Below, one piece after another: positions 8,050 through 16,525 of a stretch of 64,000 bases of DNA. Source of the DNA: Fructobacillus apis (GTDB lineage Bacteria > Bacillota > Bacilli > Lactobacillales > Lactobacillaceae); NCBI RefSeq assembly GCF_023893635.1, contig NZ_JAMWYK010000002.1:62001-126000 (forward strand), in the 5' to 3' direction. The position numbers were made by a program, and so were the translations under genes. Within the stretch, counting starts at the first letter, position 1, and the number at the start of each line of letters is the position of its first letter. The notes beneath the pieces were generated by a model. That model saw only the letters and a program-made list of their open reading frames with translations. It was not told the origin of the DNA and made no database searches.

Positions 8050-8720
8050 GATGACACCTCATAGCGACCCAAGTATTCTTCTAAGACGGATTGGAAGAGA
8101 CTGTATAGCGAAACGATTGTCCAGTAGATGATGGCAACTGCCGTGTACACTTCCAGGTATTTAAACGAAGCACCCGCTAACAACTTCCCCTCACCAAACA
8201 GATCCGTCACACCGATAACGAAGACGAGTGAGCTCTCCTTCAAAATCCCCGTGACATAGTTTCCAAAGGCCGGCAGCGCGTTGACCGCCGTCTGAGGCAA
8301 CATCACCTTGAGCAGGTACTTACGCTCTGGAATGTGGAGCGTGCTCGCCGCTTCCAGTTGGCCACGGTCGACCGATTGAACCGCCGAACGGAAGGTTTCC
8401 GCCATGTAGGCGGCGTACTTGGCGCCCAAGGAAAGGACAACCATCTGCTCCGCAACCACGCCCTTTAGCACCGGAAAAATCTGCGGCAGCCCGTAGTAGG
8501 ATAAGAAAATCAGTGCCACGGCCGGAATGGAACGGAAAATCGAGCGGTAAATACTACTAATAAGGTTCAAAAGATTGAAACGGCTCAAGGTAAACGAAGA
8601 GAGAATCACCCCAAGAACGAAGGCCAAGACAACTACTTCAACCGAAACCAGTAGCGTGACCGGCAGGTACTCCAAGAGCGGAACAAAGGTCGAAAGAAAA
8701 TAGAATCCGTCAAACTGCAT
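8046..8720 (-). CDS. Cystine-type amino-acid ABC transporter permease
   Basis: 224-aa HisM/TcyB-type permease with about five membrane helices. The family features FRSIPAVALIFLSYYG (near residue 62) and EAASTLHI (the EAA loop that contacts the ATPase) are present. It sits between the ATPase and binding-protein genes, overlapping the former by 4 nt. The operon leader suggests cysteine-related cargo. Confidence 0.9.
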   Translation of the reverse strand: MQFDGFYFLSTFVPLLEYLPVTLLVSVEVVVLAFVLGVILSSFTLSRFNLLNLISSIYRSIFRSIPAVALIFLSYYGLPQIFPVLKGVVAEQMVVLSLGAKYAAYMAETFRSAVQSVDRGQLEAASTLHIPERKYLLKVMLPQTAVNALPAFGNYVTGILKESSLVFVIGVTDLFGEGKLLAGASFKYLEVYTAVAIIYWTIVSLYSLFQSVLEEYLGRYEVSS

Positions 8721-8721
8721 C

Positions 8722-9531
8722 TTACTTGTTCTCCTTTAACACCTGCTGCGTCAGGTCAGTTTGGAAGTACTTGAGCGACAGCTTTTTCAGCGTGCCGTCG
8801 TTTTTAATCTTCTGCAATCCTTCGTTGAAGATTTGACGGTACTTCTTTCCCTCGTTCGTCTTTGCAAAGGCCATCCCCATTTCAGAATCCGAGATGTCTT
8901 CCGGCAACAAGCGCAAATCTAGGTTCTTCTTATTAATCGTTGCAGCAAGCGAGCTTGAGTTCACGACCCCTTCCACTCGATCAGAAAGAACGGACTGCAA
9001 GGCAATGTCGCGGTTTTCAAACCCAACAACCGGAATCGCGCTGTCGTACTTGTTGAGAAGCGCAATTTTATTCGACCCGGCCACACCAGCCACTTTTTGC
9101 CCCTTCAAATCGGAAACGTGTTGATAGGCGCTGTCTTTTCGAACCGCAATCTTGGTTTCGTCAATCAAGTAGGTCTTTGAAAAGTCGTACTTGTTCTCGC
9201 GAGCGGCCGTCTTTTCAACCGCATTGGCGATGCCCTGGATGTGTCCGTTATCCAACTGTCCCCAGAGACCGTCGAATTCGGCGTTGACCCACTTCACCTT
9301 GTAACCCTGGGCCTTCGCAGCCGCCTCCGCCACTTCAACGTCGAACCCCTTCAGCTGACCGTTTTCCTTATAGGAGTTCGGGAACGAGAGCCCCGTTGAT
9401 CCCATTTTAATCACTTTCGTGGCGTCGTCCGTTTCCTTTGCGCTCTGTTTCAACAAGGTAACCGAACCCACAACGACAACACTCAACGTCGTCAAAATCG
9501 CTAACACCCAAATCTTTACTTTCAAACTCAT
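8722..9531 (-). CDS. Amino-acid ABC transporter substrate-binding protein
   Basis: 269 aa, SBP_bac_3 fold: GQLKGFDVEVAEAAAKAQG, FDGLWGQLDNG, KYDFSKTYL, DLKGQKVAGVAGSN. The N-terminus (MSLKVKIWVLAILTTLSVVVV) is an uncleaved-looking signal/anchor; no lipobox cysteine follows, unlike most Gram-positive binding proteins. It lies 1 nt after the lyase gene. Substrate inferred from the Cys-codon leader: cystine or an S-modified cysteine. Confidence 0.88.
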   Translation of the reverse strand: MSLKVKIWVLAILTTLSVVVVGSVTLLKQSAKETDDATKVIKMGSTGLSFPNSYKENGQLKGFDVEVAEAAAKAQGYKVKWVNAEFDGLWGQLDNGHIQGIANAVEKTAARENKYDFSKTYLIDETKIAVRKDSAYQHVSDLKGQKVAGVAGSNKIALLNKYDSAIPVVGFENRDIALQSVLSDRVEGVVNSSSLAATINKKNLDLRLLPEDISDSEMGMAFAKTNEGKKYRQIFNEGLQKIKNDGTLKKLSLKYFQTDLTQQVLKENK

Positions 9532-9532
9532 C

Positions 9533-10876
9533 TTACTTTCCTCCCAAAACTTCGTCGATCAACACTGGAATAGCTTCCGTGACTTGCTCGTGGTTAATTT
9601 TCATTCTCAACTCTTCAACCGTGTATGGCACTTCTTCTTGATTGGCGATGTGGCTGATAAAGTCCAACCCGCCTGCCATTGCTTGCATGGCCGCCTCATG
9701 GATTATGTGGTGCGCCGTTTGCTTCCCGAGCTTTTTTCCGAGCACCATCATCAGGTTTTCGGAATAAAGGAAGTCGCCCATCACCTCGGCGTTTTCCGCC
9801 ATGCGGTCCAAGTGCGCCTGCAGAGTCGGCAGCAACCCTTCCATCAAAGACAGCTGTCTGTCCACGTACTGGTGGATTTCCGGCAAGGCCAGCCAGAGCA
9901 TCTTCCAGCTCACGGCATCCCGTTCCCCCAAACTGAGTAAACTGTGTTGGAGTAGGTTCTGCGCCTGAAAAACAGGTTCGACGAGGGCCATCACCGCTTC
10001 CAGTTGTTCCGGATTTTGTTTGTGCGGCATTGTGGACGAACCAACCTGTCCGACGTAGGACTCGCTGATTTCACCGACTTCGTTTCCAGCCTGGTGGAAG
10101 AAATTTTTGGCCATCTTACCGAGTTGGGCGGAAAGAATCGTGAGAGCACTAGTATAGTGAACGATTCGATCGGGTGAAGCATGGAAGGCAATCGGTGTTC
10201 GCTTCAGACCCAGTTCCTCCATCAAGGCTTTTTCGACCTCAATTCCGTCCTTACCAAGAGCAGAATGACTGCCAACCGCGTCTGCTAAATTACCAACGAG
10301 CACGTCATCTTCCGCCTGCGTCAGGCGCTTTTGTTGGCGTGTTAGTTCGTCGTAGTAGCGAATGAGTTGAAAACCGTAGGTGCTCGGAACGGCTTGAACG
10401 CCGTGCGTGTGTGCGACGATTTTAGTTCTTTTGTATTTCTCACTCAACTGACCGAGTGTCTGGTTAATGTTGCTCAATCGCTTTTGCATCAAAGAGATGC
10501 TGGATTTAATCTGCAAAACCATCCCCGTATCGACGATGTCCTGGGTAGTAGCGCCGTAGTGGACGAACTCGCCGGACGCACCGGCTTCTGTTTGCATGTT
10601 TTGAATCAGACCTAAAAGCGAGTGTTGGCTCTGGCTAGAAACGCGTTGGATGTTGGCCAGCGAGAGTTGATCGAAGGTCAAGGCCTGGATGGCTTGCCCA
10701 GCTGACGCGGGAATCATGCCCAGCGCGGCTTCGACTTTGGCAAGTCCTTTTTCGACTATAAATTGCTGGCGCAGGCGATTTTGACTGGACCAGATAGTCT
10801 TCATTTCGGGCGTGGTGAAGTTTCCGCCGATGATGGCATCGTCAAGTGGATGCCCCGTTTCGATTGTTGTGTTCAT
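9533..10876 (-). CDS. Fumarase/aspartase-superfamily lyase, candidate S-(2-succino)cysteine lyase
   Basis: 447 aa. The superfamily signature GSSTMPHKQNPE (near residue 269) is clear, and VHYGATTQDIVDTG and AHTHGVQAVPSTYG match the other two active-site regions of adenylosuccinate lyase/PcaB-like enzymes. It does not look like the housekeeping PurB because it leads a cystine-type transporter operon. An S-(2-succino)lyase from LAB relatives that splits S-(2-succino)cysteine into fumarate and cysteine belongs to this superfamily. With the Cys-codon leaders this is my preferred role, but argininosuccinate-like or cycloisomerase chemistry cannot be excluded. Start ATG 10876 with SD CGGAG. Confidence 0.8.
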   Translation of the reverse strand: MNTTIETGHPLDDAIIGGNFTTPEMKTIWSSQNRLRQQFIVEKGLAKVEAALGMIPASAGQAIQALTFDQLSLANIQRVSSQSQHSLLGLIQNMQTEAGASGEFVHYGATTQDIVDTGMVLQIKSSISLMQKRLSNINQTLGQLSEKYKRTKIVAHTHGVQAVPSTYGFQLIRYYDELTRQQKRLTQAEDDVLVGNLADAVGSHSALGKDGIEVEKALMEELGLKRTPIAFHASPDRIVHYTSALTILSAQLGKMAKNFFHQAGNEVGEISESYVGQVGSSTMPHKQNPEQLEAVMALVEPVFQAQNLLQHSLLSLGERDAVSWKMLWLALPEIHQYVDRQLSLMEGLLPTLQAHLDRMAENAEVMGDFLYSENLMMVLGKKLGKQTAHHIIHEAAMQAMAGGLDFISHIANQEEVPYTVEELRMKINHEQVTEAIPVLIDEVLGGK

Positions 10877-10931
10877 GTTGTTTTCTCCGTGAATACTGTT
10901 GGTTACGCTGCTTGTTTTGACACTGACACAT
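10842..10931 (-). CDS. Leader peptide 2 (29 aa, begins Met-Cys-Gln-Cys)
   Basis: Small upstream ORF with a strong SD (AAGGAG, 7 nt before the ATG at 10931), placed directly after a terminator hairpin and overlapping the lyase start in another frame by 35 bp. Two of its first four codons are Cys. Translation passes across the lyase SD, so ribosome stalling at the Cys codons could change lyase initiation. Not a known family. Confidence 0.5.
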   Translation of the reverse strand: MCQCQNKQRNQQYSRRKQHEHNNRNGAST

Positions 10932-10951
10932 GGTTATTCTCCTTTTTTTGC

Positions 10952-10992
10952 ATAAAAAAAAAGAGTCCAACTGCCGTAGCAGTTGAACTCTT
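10952..10992 (-). terminator. Intrinsic terminator in the lyase leader
   Basis: A 14-bp stem (10961-10974 with 10979-10992) with loop UACG is followed by nine U on the minus strand. It lies 20 nt before leader peptide 2 and 76 nt before the lyase, so it must be read through or regulated. Confidence 0.85.
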
Positions 10993-11016
10993 AAGGTTCA
11001 AATTGTTTGATTATCC

Positions 11017-11081
11017 GCCTACCGCATGAAAAGTAGGCACGAGAAAAAACTAACGCCTACCAATTAAATTTTTGGCGTTAG
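11017..11081 (-). promoter_or_regulatory. Attenuator with mutually exclusive hairpins
   Basis: Four segments can pair in alternative ways on the minus strand. CTAACGCC (11081-11074) pairs with GGCGTTAG (11057-11050), followed by U6 as a terminator. GTAGGC (11060-11055), part of that stem region, can instead pair with GCCTAC (11038-11033). GCCTAC can also pair with GTAGGC (11022-11017). The first arm begins two nucleotides after the Cys codon pair of leader peptide 1. This is the 1-2-3-4 layout of amino-acid attenuators. Confidence 0.65.
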
Positions 11082-11121
11082 TACAGCAGTTATTGAATTT
11101 TACAGTTTGAAAAATATTCAT
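11050..11121 (-). CDS. Leader peptide 1 (23 aa, tandem Cys codons)
   Basis: ATG at 11121 with SD AAGGAG; 23 residues. Codons 12 and 13 (11083-11088) are TGC TGT. The stop codon lies at the end of the terminator 3' arm. A ribosome waiting at the Cys codons would cover the start of the terminator stem. Cysteine is the rarest common residue, so a Cys-Cys pair placed here is unlikely by chance. Confidence 0.65.
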   Translation of the reverse strand: MNIFQTVKFNNCCTNAKNLIGRR

Positions 11122-11143
11122 GGCTGCTTTCTCCTTGTCGTAA

Positions 11144-11172
11144 ATTAAACCATGGCTGACAAACCCTGTCAA
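11144..11172 (-). promoter_or_regulatory. Promoter of the lyase/transporter operon
   Basis: TTGACA (11167-11172) and TTTAAT (11144-11149) with a 17-bp spacer on the minus strand; start predicted near 11137, 16 nt before leader peptide 1. Confidence 0.75.
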
Positions 11173-11260
11173 TCTTTTTAATTTCTGTCTTTCTCTCACT
11201 CTGTCCGGATAAGAAAAAAATGATACACTAACTCCTAGTAAATCCCACAAGGAGCCTCCC

Positions 11261-11704
11261 ATGACCCCAACCCAAATCAGCAACCAAAATCGTTATGCGT
11301 CCTTCTTCTTTCTCTGGCTGACCATCGTTTACTACGGTGTCCTGAAGAACCTTGGGCTTAGCGACGACCTTTGGATTGTCGGCCTGGCGCTCTTCTTTGG
11401 CGTTCGTCGGCCCGTCATTTTCTACTATTTCTTCAAACGCCTTTACATGAACTTCCAATACGAAGTGCGCCATGTCGAAAAGTACGCCGATTGGGAAAAG
11501 CGGGGCGCCTTCAAGTTCACTTGGTTTGCACCCTACGCCTTAATCGTGTCGCTCATCTTTCAAATCGTAATGCACAACCTCTACGTCCTGCCGATTGTTT
11601 TGGCAACGACTGTCCTTTTCTTCTATCAAAAGAAGAAGGGCCGTTTAGAAGAAGAGGAAGGCGATGCCAATAATGAACAAATAGAAGACGGCGCGCGGCT
11701 ATGA
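11261..11704 (+). CDS. Small membrane protein of unknown function
   Basis: 147 aa. SD AAGGAG 7 nt before the ATG. Four hydrophobic segments (about residues 14-30, 38-52, 84-104, 108-122) and a charged acidic tail (RLEEEEGDANNEQIED). No family recognised. It is divergent from the lyase operon and upstream of the T-box operon but separated from it by its own promoter. Confidence 0.7.
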   Translation: MTPTQISNQNRYASFFFLWLTIVYYGVLKNLGLSDDLWIVGLALFFGVRRPVIFYYFFKRLYMNFQYEVRHVEKYADWEKRGAFKFTWFAPYALIVSLIFQIVMHNLYVLPIVLATTVLFFYQKKKGRLEEEEGDANNEQIEDGARL

Positions 11705-11770
11705 TGCGCCCTTGACTTTGACATTCTCAGTAGAAAAATAAGAAATTTTCATCTTTTTCTCATTTTCACC

Positions 11771-12113
11771 TTGACATTCAATCGCCCTGCCCTTATGATT
11801 AATGACAAGATATCATACTAAACAAGTTGATCAGGAAAGTACCTAGCAAGCAAAGCTTAGAGAGCAACCGGATGGTGAAAGGTTGCGTGCGGGCGCTAGC
11901 GAAAATGACCTGTGATTGGCAACTGTGAATCGGTTTACCGTTAGCAGTTGACGGATTGGCCTCTGTTACCAAGGCACACCATTCGGCTAGGATCATTCTC
12001 CGCGGCCCGATGGTTAGTGAGCAGTATCGGGGTAACTCGGTACAAAAACCTCAGAATGGTAACGCGAAGTCGCTTCTGTTTTTTTCCACGTGGAAACAGA
12101 GGCGGCTTTTTTT
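11771..12113 (+). ncRNA. T-box leader, methionine specifier
   Basis: Promoter TTGACA (11771-11776), 17 bp, TATGAT (11794-11799); RNA starts near 11806. Stem I shows AGTA (about 11838), AGAGAGCAACCGG, GGTG and the closing GCTAGCGAAAATGACC; the specifier is ATG (11905-11907) = Met. The T-box sequence AATGGTAACGCG is at 12055-12066, followed by a terminator stem (about 12069-12081 with 12093-12106) and T7. Uncharged tRNA-Met would favour the antiterminator and turn on the methionine import operon. Confidence 0.9.
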
Positions 12114-12143
12114 GTTACCTTCAAAAGCAATAGGAGAAGAATT

Positions 12144-12983
12144 ATGTCAAAGAAAAAATGGATTGTTTCAGGAATCGCTGTCGTGGCAGTTGCTGCCGCT
12201 GGTTACTTTAGCTTTGGGGGACACGACGCCAAAGCCGATAAAACGATTACGGTTGGGCGCATGACCACAACCAAGCAAGACGACATCGTCTGGGACGCCG
12301 TTTCAAAGAAAGCCAAAGACGAATACGGCATCACGGTGAAGTACAAGAACTTCACGGACTACTCACAGCCAAACAAGGCGTTGACGAGTGGTGACATCGA
12401 TGTGAACGCCTTCCAACACTACGCATTCTTAAACGCTTATAACAAGAAGAACAAGACGGACATCAAGGCCGTTGGTGACACGATTATCACCCCTATCCAC
12501 TTGTACTCAACGCAGTACAAGTCAGTTTCTGAATACCAAGATGGTGACACGATTGTCGTGCCAAACGACCCATCAAACGAAAGCCGTGCCTTGAAGCTCT
12601 TGAAGTACGCTGGTTTGATTGAGGTGAAGGACGGACAAGAACTTGTCACGGTTAAGGACATCACGAAGAACCCTAAGAACTTGAAGATCAAGGAATTGCC
12701 AGCCGACCAAACGGCCCGCACGATCAACGACGTTCAAGGAGCAGTCGTGAACACGAACTACGCCCTTTCAGCAAACTTGTCACTCGACAAGTCAATCTTC
12801 GCCGAACCATTGAACAAGGATTCAAAGGAATGGGTGAACTTAATTGCAACAAACGCCAAGGACAAGAATAAGAAGATCATCAAAGAATTGGTGAAGGCTT
12901 ACCAGTCAGACGACGTGAAGAAGGCCATCGAAAAGGCATACAACAACGTGTCATTGCCAGCCTTTGACCGCTCATTTAACTAA
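12144..12983 (+). CDS. metQ: Methionine ABC transporter substrate-binding protein MetQ (first copy)
   Basis: 279 aa, NlpA/MetQ family: NFTDYSQPNKAL, DIDVNAFQHYAFL, VPNDPSNESRAL and ADQTART are characteristic. The start at 12144 (SD AGGAG) is preferred over the longer frame that runs back into the T-box terminator. The N-terminal membrane segment (KKWIVSGIAVVAVAAAGYF) has no lipobox cysteine. First gene after the T-box. A second MetQ lies two genes downstream. Confidence 0.93.
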   Translation: MSKKKWIVSGIAVVAVAAAGYFSFGGHDAKADKTITVGRMTTTKQDDIVWDAVSKKAKDEYGITVKYKNFTDYSQPNKALTSGDIDVNAFQHYAFLNAYNKKNKTDIKAVGDTIITPIHLYSTQYKSVSEYQDGDTIVVPNDPSNESRALKLLKYAGLIEVKDGQELVTVKDITKNPKNLKIKELPADQTARTINDVQGAVVNTNYALSANLSLDKSIFAEPLNKDSKEWVNLIATNAKDKNKKIIKELVKAYQSDDVKKAIEKAYNNVSLPAFDRSFN

Positions 12984-13066
12984 GATTTCGTTGTGACGCA
13001 CGATTTGGCTGACGATGTCAAAGTCAGAAGCGACCGTGACGATTGAATCACGACGCTTTAGCTAAA

Positions 13067-13171
13067 TTGAAAGGCACGGCGAAAGCCGCCTCACAAAACA
13101 CGCGGATTCTTCCGCTGGATTGAAAGGCACGGCGGAAGCCGTTTCAAAAACACGCGGATTCTTCCGCATAC
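13067..13171 (+). repeat. Two tandem copies of a ~53-nt non-coding repeat
   Basis: Copy 1 is 13067-13119 and copy 2 13120-13171. Both begin ATTGAAAGGCACGGCG and contain ACGCGGATTCTTCCGC; only a few positions differ. Each copy can fold (GGC..GCC; GCGGA..TCCGC). They sit in the 210-nt gap between metQ and the peptidase gene, just before its SD. Confidence 0.8.
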
Positions 13172-13194
13172 ATAATAGAAGAAAGGAGAACAAC

Positions 13195-14526
13195 ATGACG
13201 ACCGCAAAAGAAAAATACTTAGAGCTACTAAAAGAGCTCATCGCGATCCCCTCCGTTTCGGCAAAGCGCGAACACCTGCCGGAAGCAGCAAACCGAATTG
13301 CAAAAGCTTTAACCGAACTTGGTGGTGAGACGACGGTCGACGACAGTTACTTCGCACCGCTCGTGATTAGCCACTTCAAGAGTGAAAAGCCGGATGCCAA
13401 GAAGGTGATGATTTATAACCACTACGACGTGCAGCCGGCTGAGCCCTTCGACCTTTGGAAGAGCGATCCCTGGACGTTAACCCAAAAGGACGGTCTGCTG
13501 ATTGGACGAGGCGTGGACGATGATAAGGGGAACCTGACGGCGCGGCTCACTGCTGTGGCGGAGTACCTAGAGGAGCACGAGAATGGGTTGCCCGTGGATG
13601 TGACTTTCGTAGTGGAAGGATCAGAGGAAACCGCTTCGCAGCACTTGGACGACTACTTCAAAAAGCACCCGGAGCTGCAGGCAGACCTGATTATCTGGGA
13701 GTCGGGTGCAAAGGATAAGGACGAGCACCCGGTCATCACCGGTGGTAACAAGGGAATCGTGACCTTTAACTTGAAGGCGAAGACGGGCGGATTCGATTTG
13801 CATTCGTCGCTGGCGGCGGTCGTGCAGTCGGCGCCATTCCGTTTGAGCCAGGCGCTTTCAACGCTGTTCGATGAGAATGGTCGGATTGCGGTGCCCCACT
13901 TTTACGATGAGGTGCGCAAGCCAAACGAGCGTGAGAAACAATTGGTGGCCGATTTAAAGGACACCCGCGAGGATTTCGTTCAAAAAAACGAGGTGCTGGC
14001 GCCGCTCTTGACGGACTTGCGGGATGAGGATTGGAAGCAGGCGCTCTACTTTGAGCCGACGCTGAATATTGAGAGGATTACGACGGGTTATCAGGGCGCT
14101 GGTGTGAAAACAGTGCTTCCTGCGGAAGCACTTGCCAAACTCGAAGCCCGTCTTGTCCCGGGTATGGATCCAGATCTCACCCTTAAGGCCATTGAGAGCC
14201 ACTTGGCCGCACGCGGATTCGACGACATCGTCGTCGAAAAGACCCTCGGCCAAGCTGGGTACCGGTCCGATATGACGGATCCTGAAATCATCCGCACCAT
14301 CGACGTGCACAAAGACCACTTCGATGAAGAACCGGTCGTCATTCCGACCTCAGCCGGTACAGGCCCAATGAACTACGCCTACCAGGCAATCAAGGCGCCC
14401 ATCGTCGGATTCGGAATCGGCTACCCCGGTTCATTGGACCACGCCCCCAATGAAAATATACGCTTAAAGGACTATGATGATAATATAGAAGTCCTGAAAG
14501 AAATTATCGCTAGTTACGAAACATAA
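13195..14526 (+). CDS. M20-family metallopeptidase
   Basis: 443 aa (start ATG 13195, SD AAGGAG; upstream in-frame codons lie in the repeat). ArgE/DapE/CNDP-type zinc peptidase: NHYDVQPAEPFDLW with His and Asp metal ligands, GRGVDDDKGN, EGSEE with the catalytic Glu pair, and a conserved glycine-rich C-terminal PTSAGTGPMN. It is embedded in a methionine import operon, so it likely hydrolyses Met-containing dipeptides or N-acyl-Met; substrate is inferred from context. Confidence 0.88.
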   Translation: MTTAKEKYLELLKELIAIPSVSAKREHLPEAANRIAKALTELGGETTVDDSYFAPLVISHFKSEKPDAKKVMIYNHYDVQPAEPFDLWKSDPWTLTQKDGLLIGRGVDDDKGNLTARLTAVAEYLEEHENGLPVDVTFVVEGSEETASQHLDDYFKKHPELQADLIIWESGAKDKDEHPVITGGNKGIVTFNLKAKTGGFDLHSSLAAVVQSAPFRLSQALSTLFDENGRIAVPHFYDEVRKPNEREKQLVADLKDTREDFVQKNEVLAPLLTDLRDEDWKQALYFEPTLNIERITTGYQGAGVKTVLPAEALAKLEARLVPGMDPDLTLKAIESHLAARGFDDIVVEKTLGQAGYRSDMTDPEIIRTIDVHKDHFDEEPVVIPTSAGTGPMNYAYQAIKAPIVGFGIGYPGSLDHAPNENIRLKDYDDNIEVLKEIIASYET

Positions 14527-14535
14527 AGAGAACTC

Positions 14536-15375
14536 ATGTCTAATAAAAGCAAAATCATCAACAGCATTATCCTCCTCGTCATCCTGATTCTCGGTTACTT
14601 CTCCTTCGTTTTTCCAAATCAGAAAACGAACCAGACGGTGACCGTAGGACTCATGTCCGCCAACAAGGAAGACGACGCCATCTGGCAGGAAGTCGCGAAG
14701 ACGGCCAAGGAAAAGTACCACGTGACACTGACATTCAAGCGTTTCACTGACTACTCCCAGCCAAACAAAGCCTTGGAAAACGGGGACGTCGACATCAACT
14801 CCTTCCAGCACAACGCCTTCTTGGACGCATACAACGACAAGAACAAGTCGGACTTGAAGGCGGTTGGTGACACCTACATCGCCCCAATCCACATCTACTC
14901 AAAGACGTACAAAAACGTGTCCGAGTACCAAAACGGCGACACGATTGTCGTGCCAAACGACGCGTCAAATGAGAGCCGTGCCCTCTTCGTTTTGAAGAAC
15001 GCGGGCTTGATTGAACTGTCAGCCGGTTCTGGATTGAAGACGACCAAGGACATCACGTCGAACCCGAAGAACTTGAAGATCAAGGAAATCGCGGCTGACC
15101 AGACGGCCCGTACGTTGGGTGATGCCAAGGGTGTCGTGGTGAACGGAAACTTCGCAACGGCAGCTAGCTTGTCTGACAAGGATGCCATCTACACGGAGCC
15201 TTTGAACAAGGACGCCAAGCTTTGGGTGAACATCTTTGCTGCCCGCGCAAAGGACCAGCACAAGAAGGAAATCCAGGCGGTGGTGAAGTCCTACCAGACG
15301 GACGCGGTGAAGAAGATCATCGAAAAGCAGTACGGTAATGCTGAAGAACCTGCTTGGGACAAGAACTTTAACTAA
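14536..15375 (+). CDS. metQ: MetQ-like substrate-binding protein (second copy)
   Basis: 279 aa, closely related to the first copy (FTDYSQPNKALENGDVDINS, VPNDASNESRAL, ADQTARTLGDA). N-terminal membrane anchor SIILLVILILGYFSFVF, again no lipobox. It lies 9 nt after the peptidase gene and 70 nt before metN. Two binding proteins on one transporter suggest different ligands, for example L-Met versus Met derivatives. Confidence 0.92.
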   Translation: MSNKSKIINSIILLVILILGYFSFVFPNQKTNQTVTVGLMSANKEDDAIWQEVAKTAKEKYHVTLTFKRFTDYSQPNKALENGDVDINSFQHNAFLDAYNDKNKSDLKAVGDTYIAPIHIYSKTYKNVSEYQNGDTIVVPNDASNESRALFVLKNAGLIELSAGSGLKTTKDITSNPKNLKIKEIAADQTARTLGDAKGVVVNGNFATAASLSDKDAIYTEPLNKDAKLWVNIFAARAKDQHKKEIQAVVKSYQTDAVKKIIEKQYGNAEEPAWDKNFN

Positions 15376-15445
15376 TCGTTTATTTTCATTATTACTTATA
15401 TAAAAACGCGCCCCTTCCGGGCCGCTTAAAACGAAAGGATTTTAC

Positions 15446-16525
15446 ATGACAACGCCTATTGTTTCATTGCAAAACATTGACGTGACCTTCCGACCAAAGG
15501 GTCGGGTGATTCACGCCGTTCAAAACGTCTCCATCGACGTCCAAAAGGGTGACATTTACGGAATCGTCGGTTACTCTGGTGCCGGTAAGTCAACGCTTGT
15601 TCGTACGGTGAACCTCTTGCAGGAACCAACGAACGGTTCTGTGATCATCAACGGCGAAACCTTCTTCTCAAATGGCGAAGGTCAAAACCGTCAGGTCATC
15701 AAGGGAAACGAATTAAAGGAAAAGCGTCGTAAGATTGGTATGATCTTCCAGCACTTCAACCTCCTAAACGAACGAACGGTTGAAGAAAACGTGCTCTTCG
15801 CCTTGGAAAATAGCAAGGAAAAAGAAAACGTGAAGAAGGAAAAGGTCGCTAAGCTTTTGGATTTGGTTGACCTTTCCGACCGTGCTAAGCAATACCCAAG
15901 TCAATTGTCCGGTGGACAAAAGCAACGTGTTGCCATCGCCCGCGCCTTGGCCAACGACCCTGAAATTTTGATTTCCGATGAAGCAACCTCCGCCTTGGAT
16001 CCCAAGACAACCCGCCAAATTTTGGCTTTGCTCAAGAAGTTGAACCAAGAATACGGCTTGACGGTGCTCTTGATCACCCACGAAATGGAAGCCGTTAAGG
16101 AAATCGCCAACAAGGTCGCCGTGATGCAAAACGGACAGCTCTTGGAAAAGGGCTCCACGTTGGACATCTTCACGAAGCCACAAGCTGAATTGACGAAGGA
16201 ATTCATCAAGACGGCCACGAACCAAGACCAGGCCATCGAAACGATTAGCCAAAGCGACGCCGTCACTGACTTGAAGCCAGGCGAAATCTTCGCCCAGCTC
16301 ACGTACTCCGGTAACGCCACGAACGAACCACTGATCACGAGCATCTACGAACGCTTCGGCATCGTGGCCAACATCCTCTTCGGAAACGTTGAAATCCTTC
16401 AAGGTGAAGAAGTTGGTTCCCTCTTGGTTATCTTCTCGGGCAAGACGGAAAACGTTCAAGACGCCCTCGACTTCTTAGAAGCCCAATCCGTTACCGTTAA
16501 CATCTTGAAAGGAGAACAAGCATGA
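15446..16525 (+). CDS. metN: Methionine ABC transporter ATPase MetN
   Basis: 359 aa. Walker [10 protein letters not shown] (residues 42-50), signature LSGGQKQR, Walker [15 protein letters not shown]-loop LLITHEM. The C-terminal about 80 residues form the NIL (ACT-like) domain that lets intracellular Met inhibit transport. Overlaps metI by 4 nt. Confidence 0.95.
   Translation: MTTPIVSLQNIDVTFRPKGRVIHAVQNVSIDVQKGDIYGIVGYSGAGKSTLVRTVNLLQEPTNGSVIINGETFFSNGEGQNRQVIKGNELKEKRRKIGMIFQHFNLLNERTVEENVLFALENSKEKENVKKEKVAKLLDLVDLSDRAKQYPSQLSGGQKQRVAIARALANDPEILISDEATSALDPKTTRQILALLKKLNQEYGLTVLLITHEMEAVKEIANKVAVMQNGQLLEKGSTLDIFTKPQAELTKEFIKTATNQDQAIETISQSDAVTDLKPGEIFAQLTYSGNATNEPLITSIYERFGIVANILFGNVEILQGEEVGSLLVIFSGKTENVQDALDFLEAQSVTVNILKGEQA

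Noticed and set aside
11806-12113. SAM/S-box riboswitch for the met operon
   Set aside because: The T-box sequence AATGGTAACGCG and a Met specifier are present; no S-box pattern.
13067-13171. 53-nt tandem repeat considered as CRISPR or IS end
   Set aside because: Copies directly adjoin, no spacers, no transposase.
15764-16459. 231-aa minus-strand ORF
   Set aside because: Antisense to metN, which has all ABC motifs.
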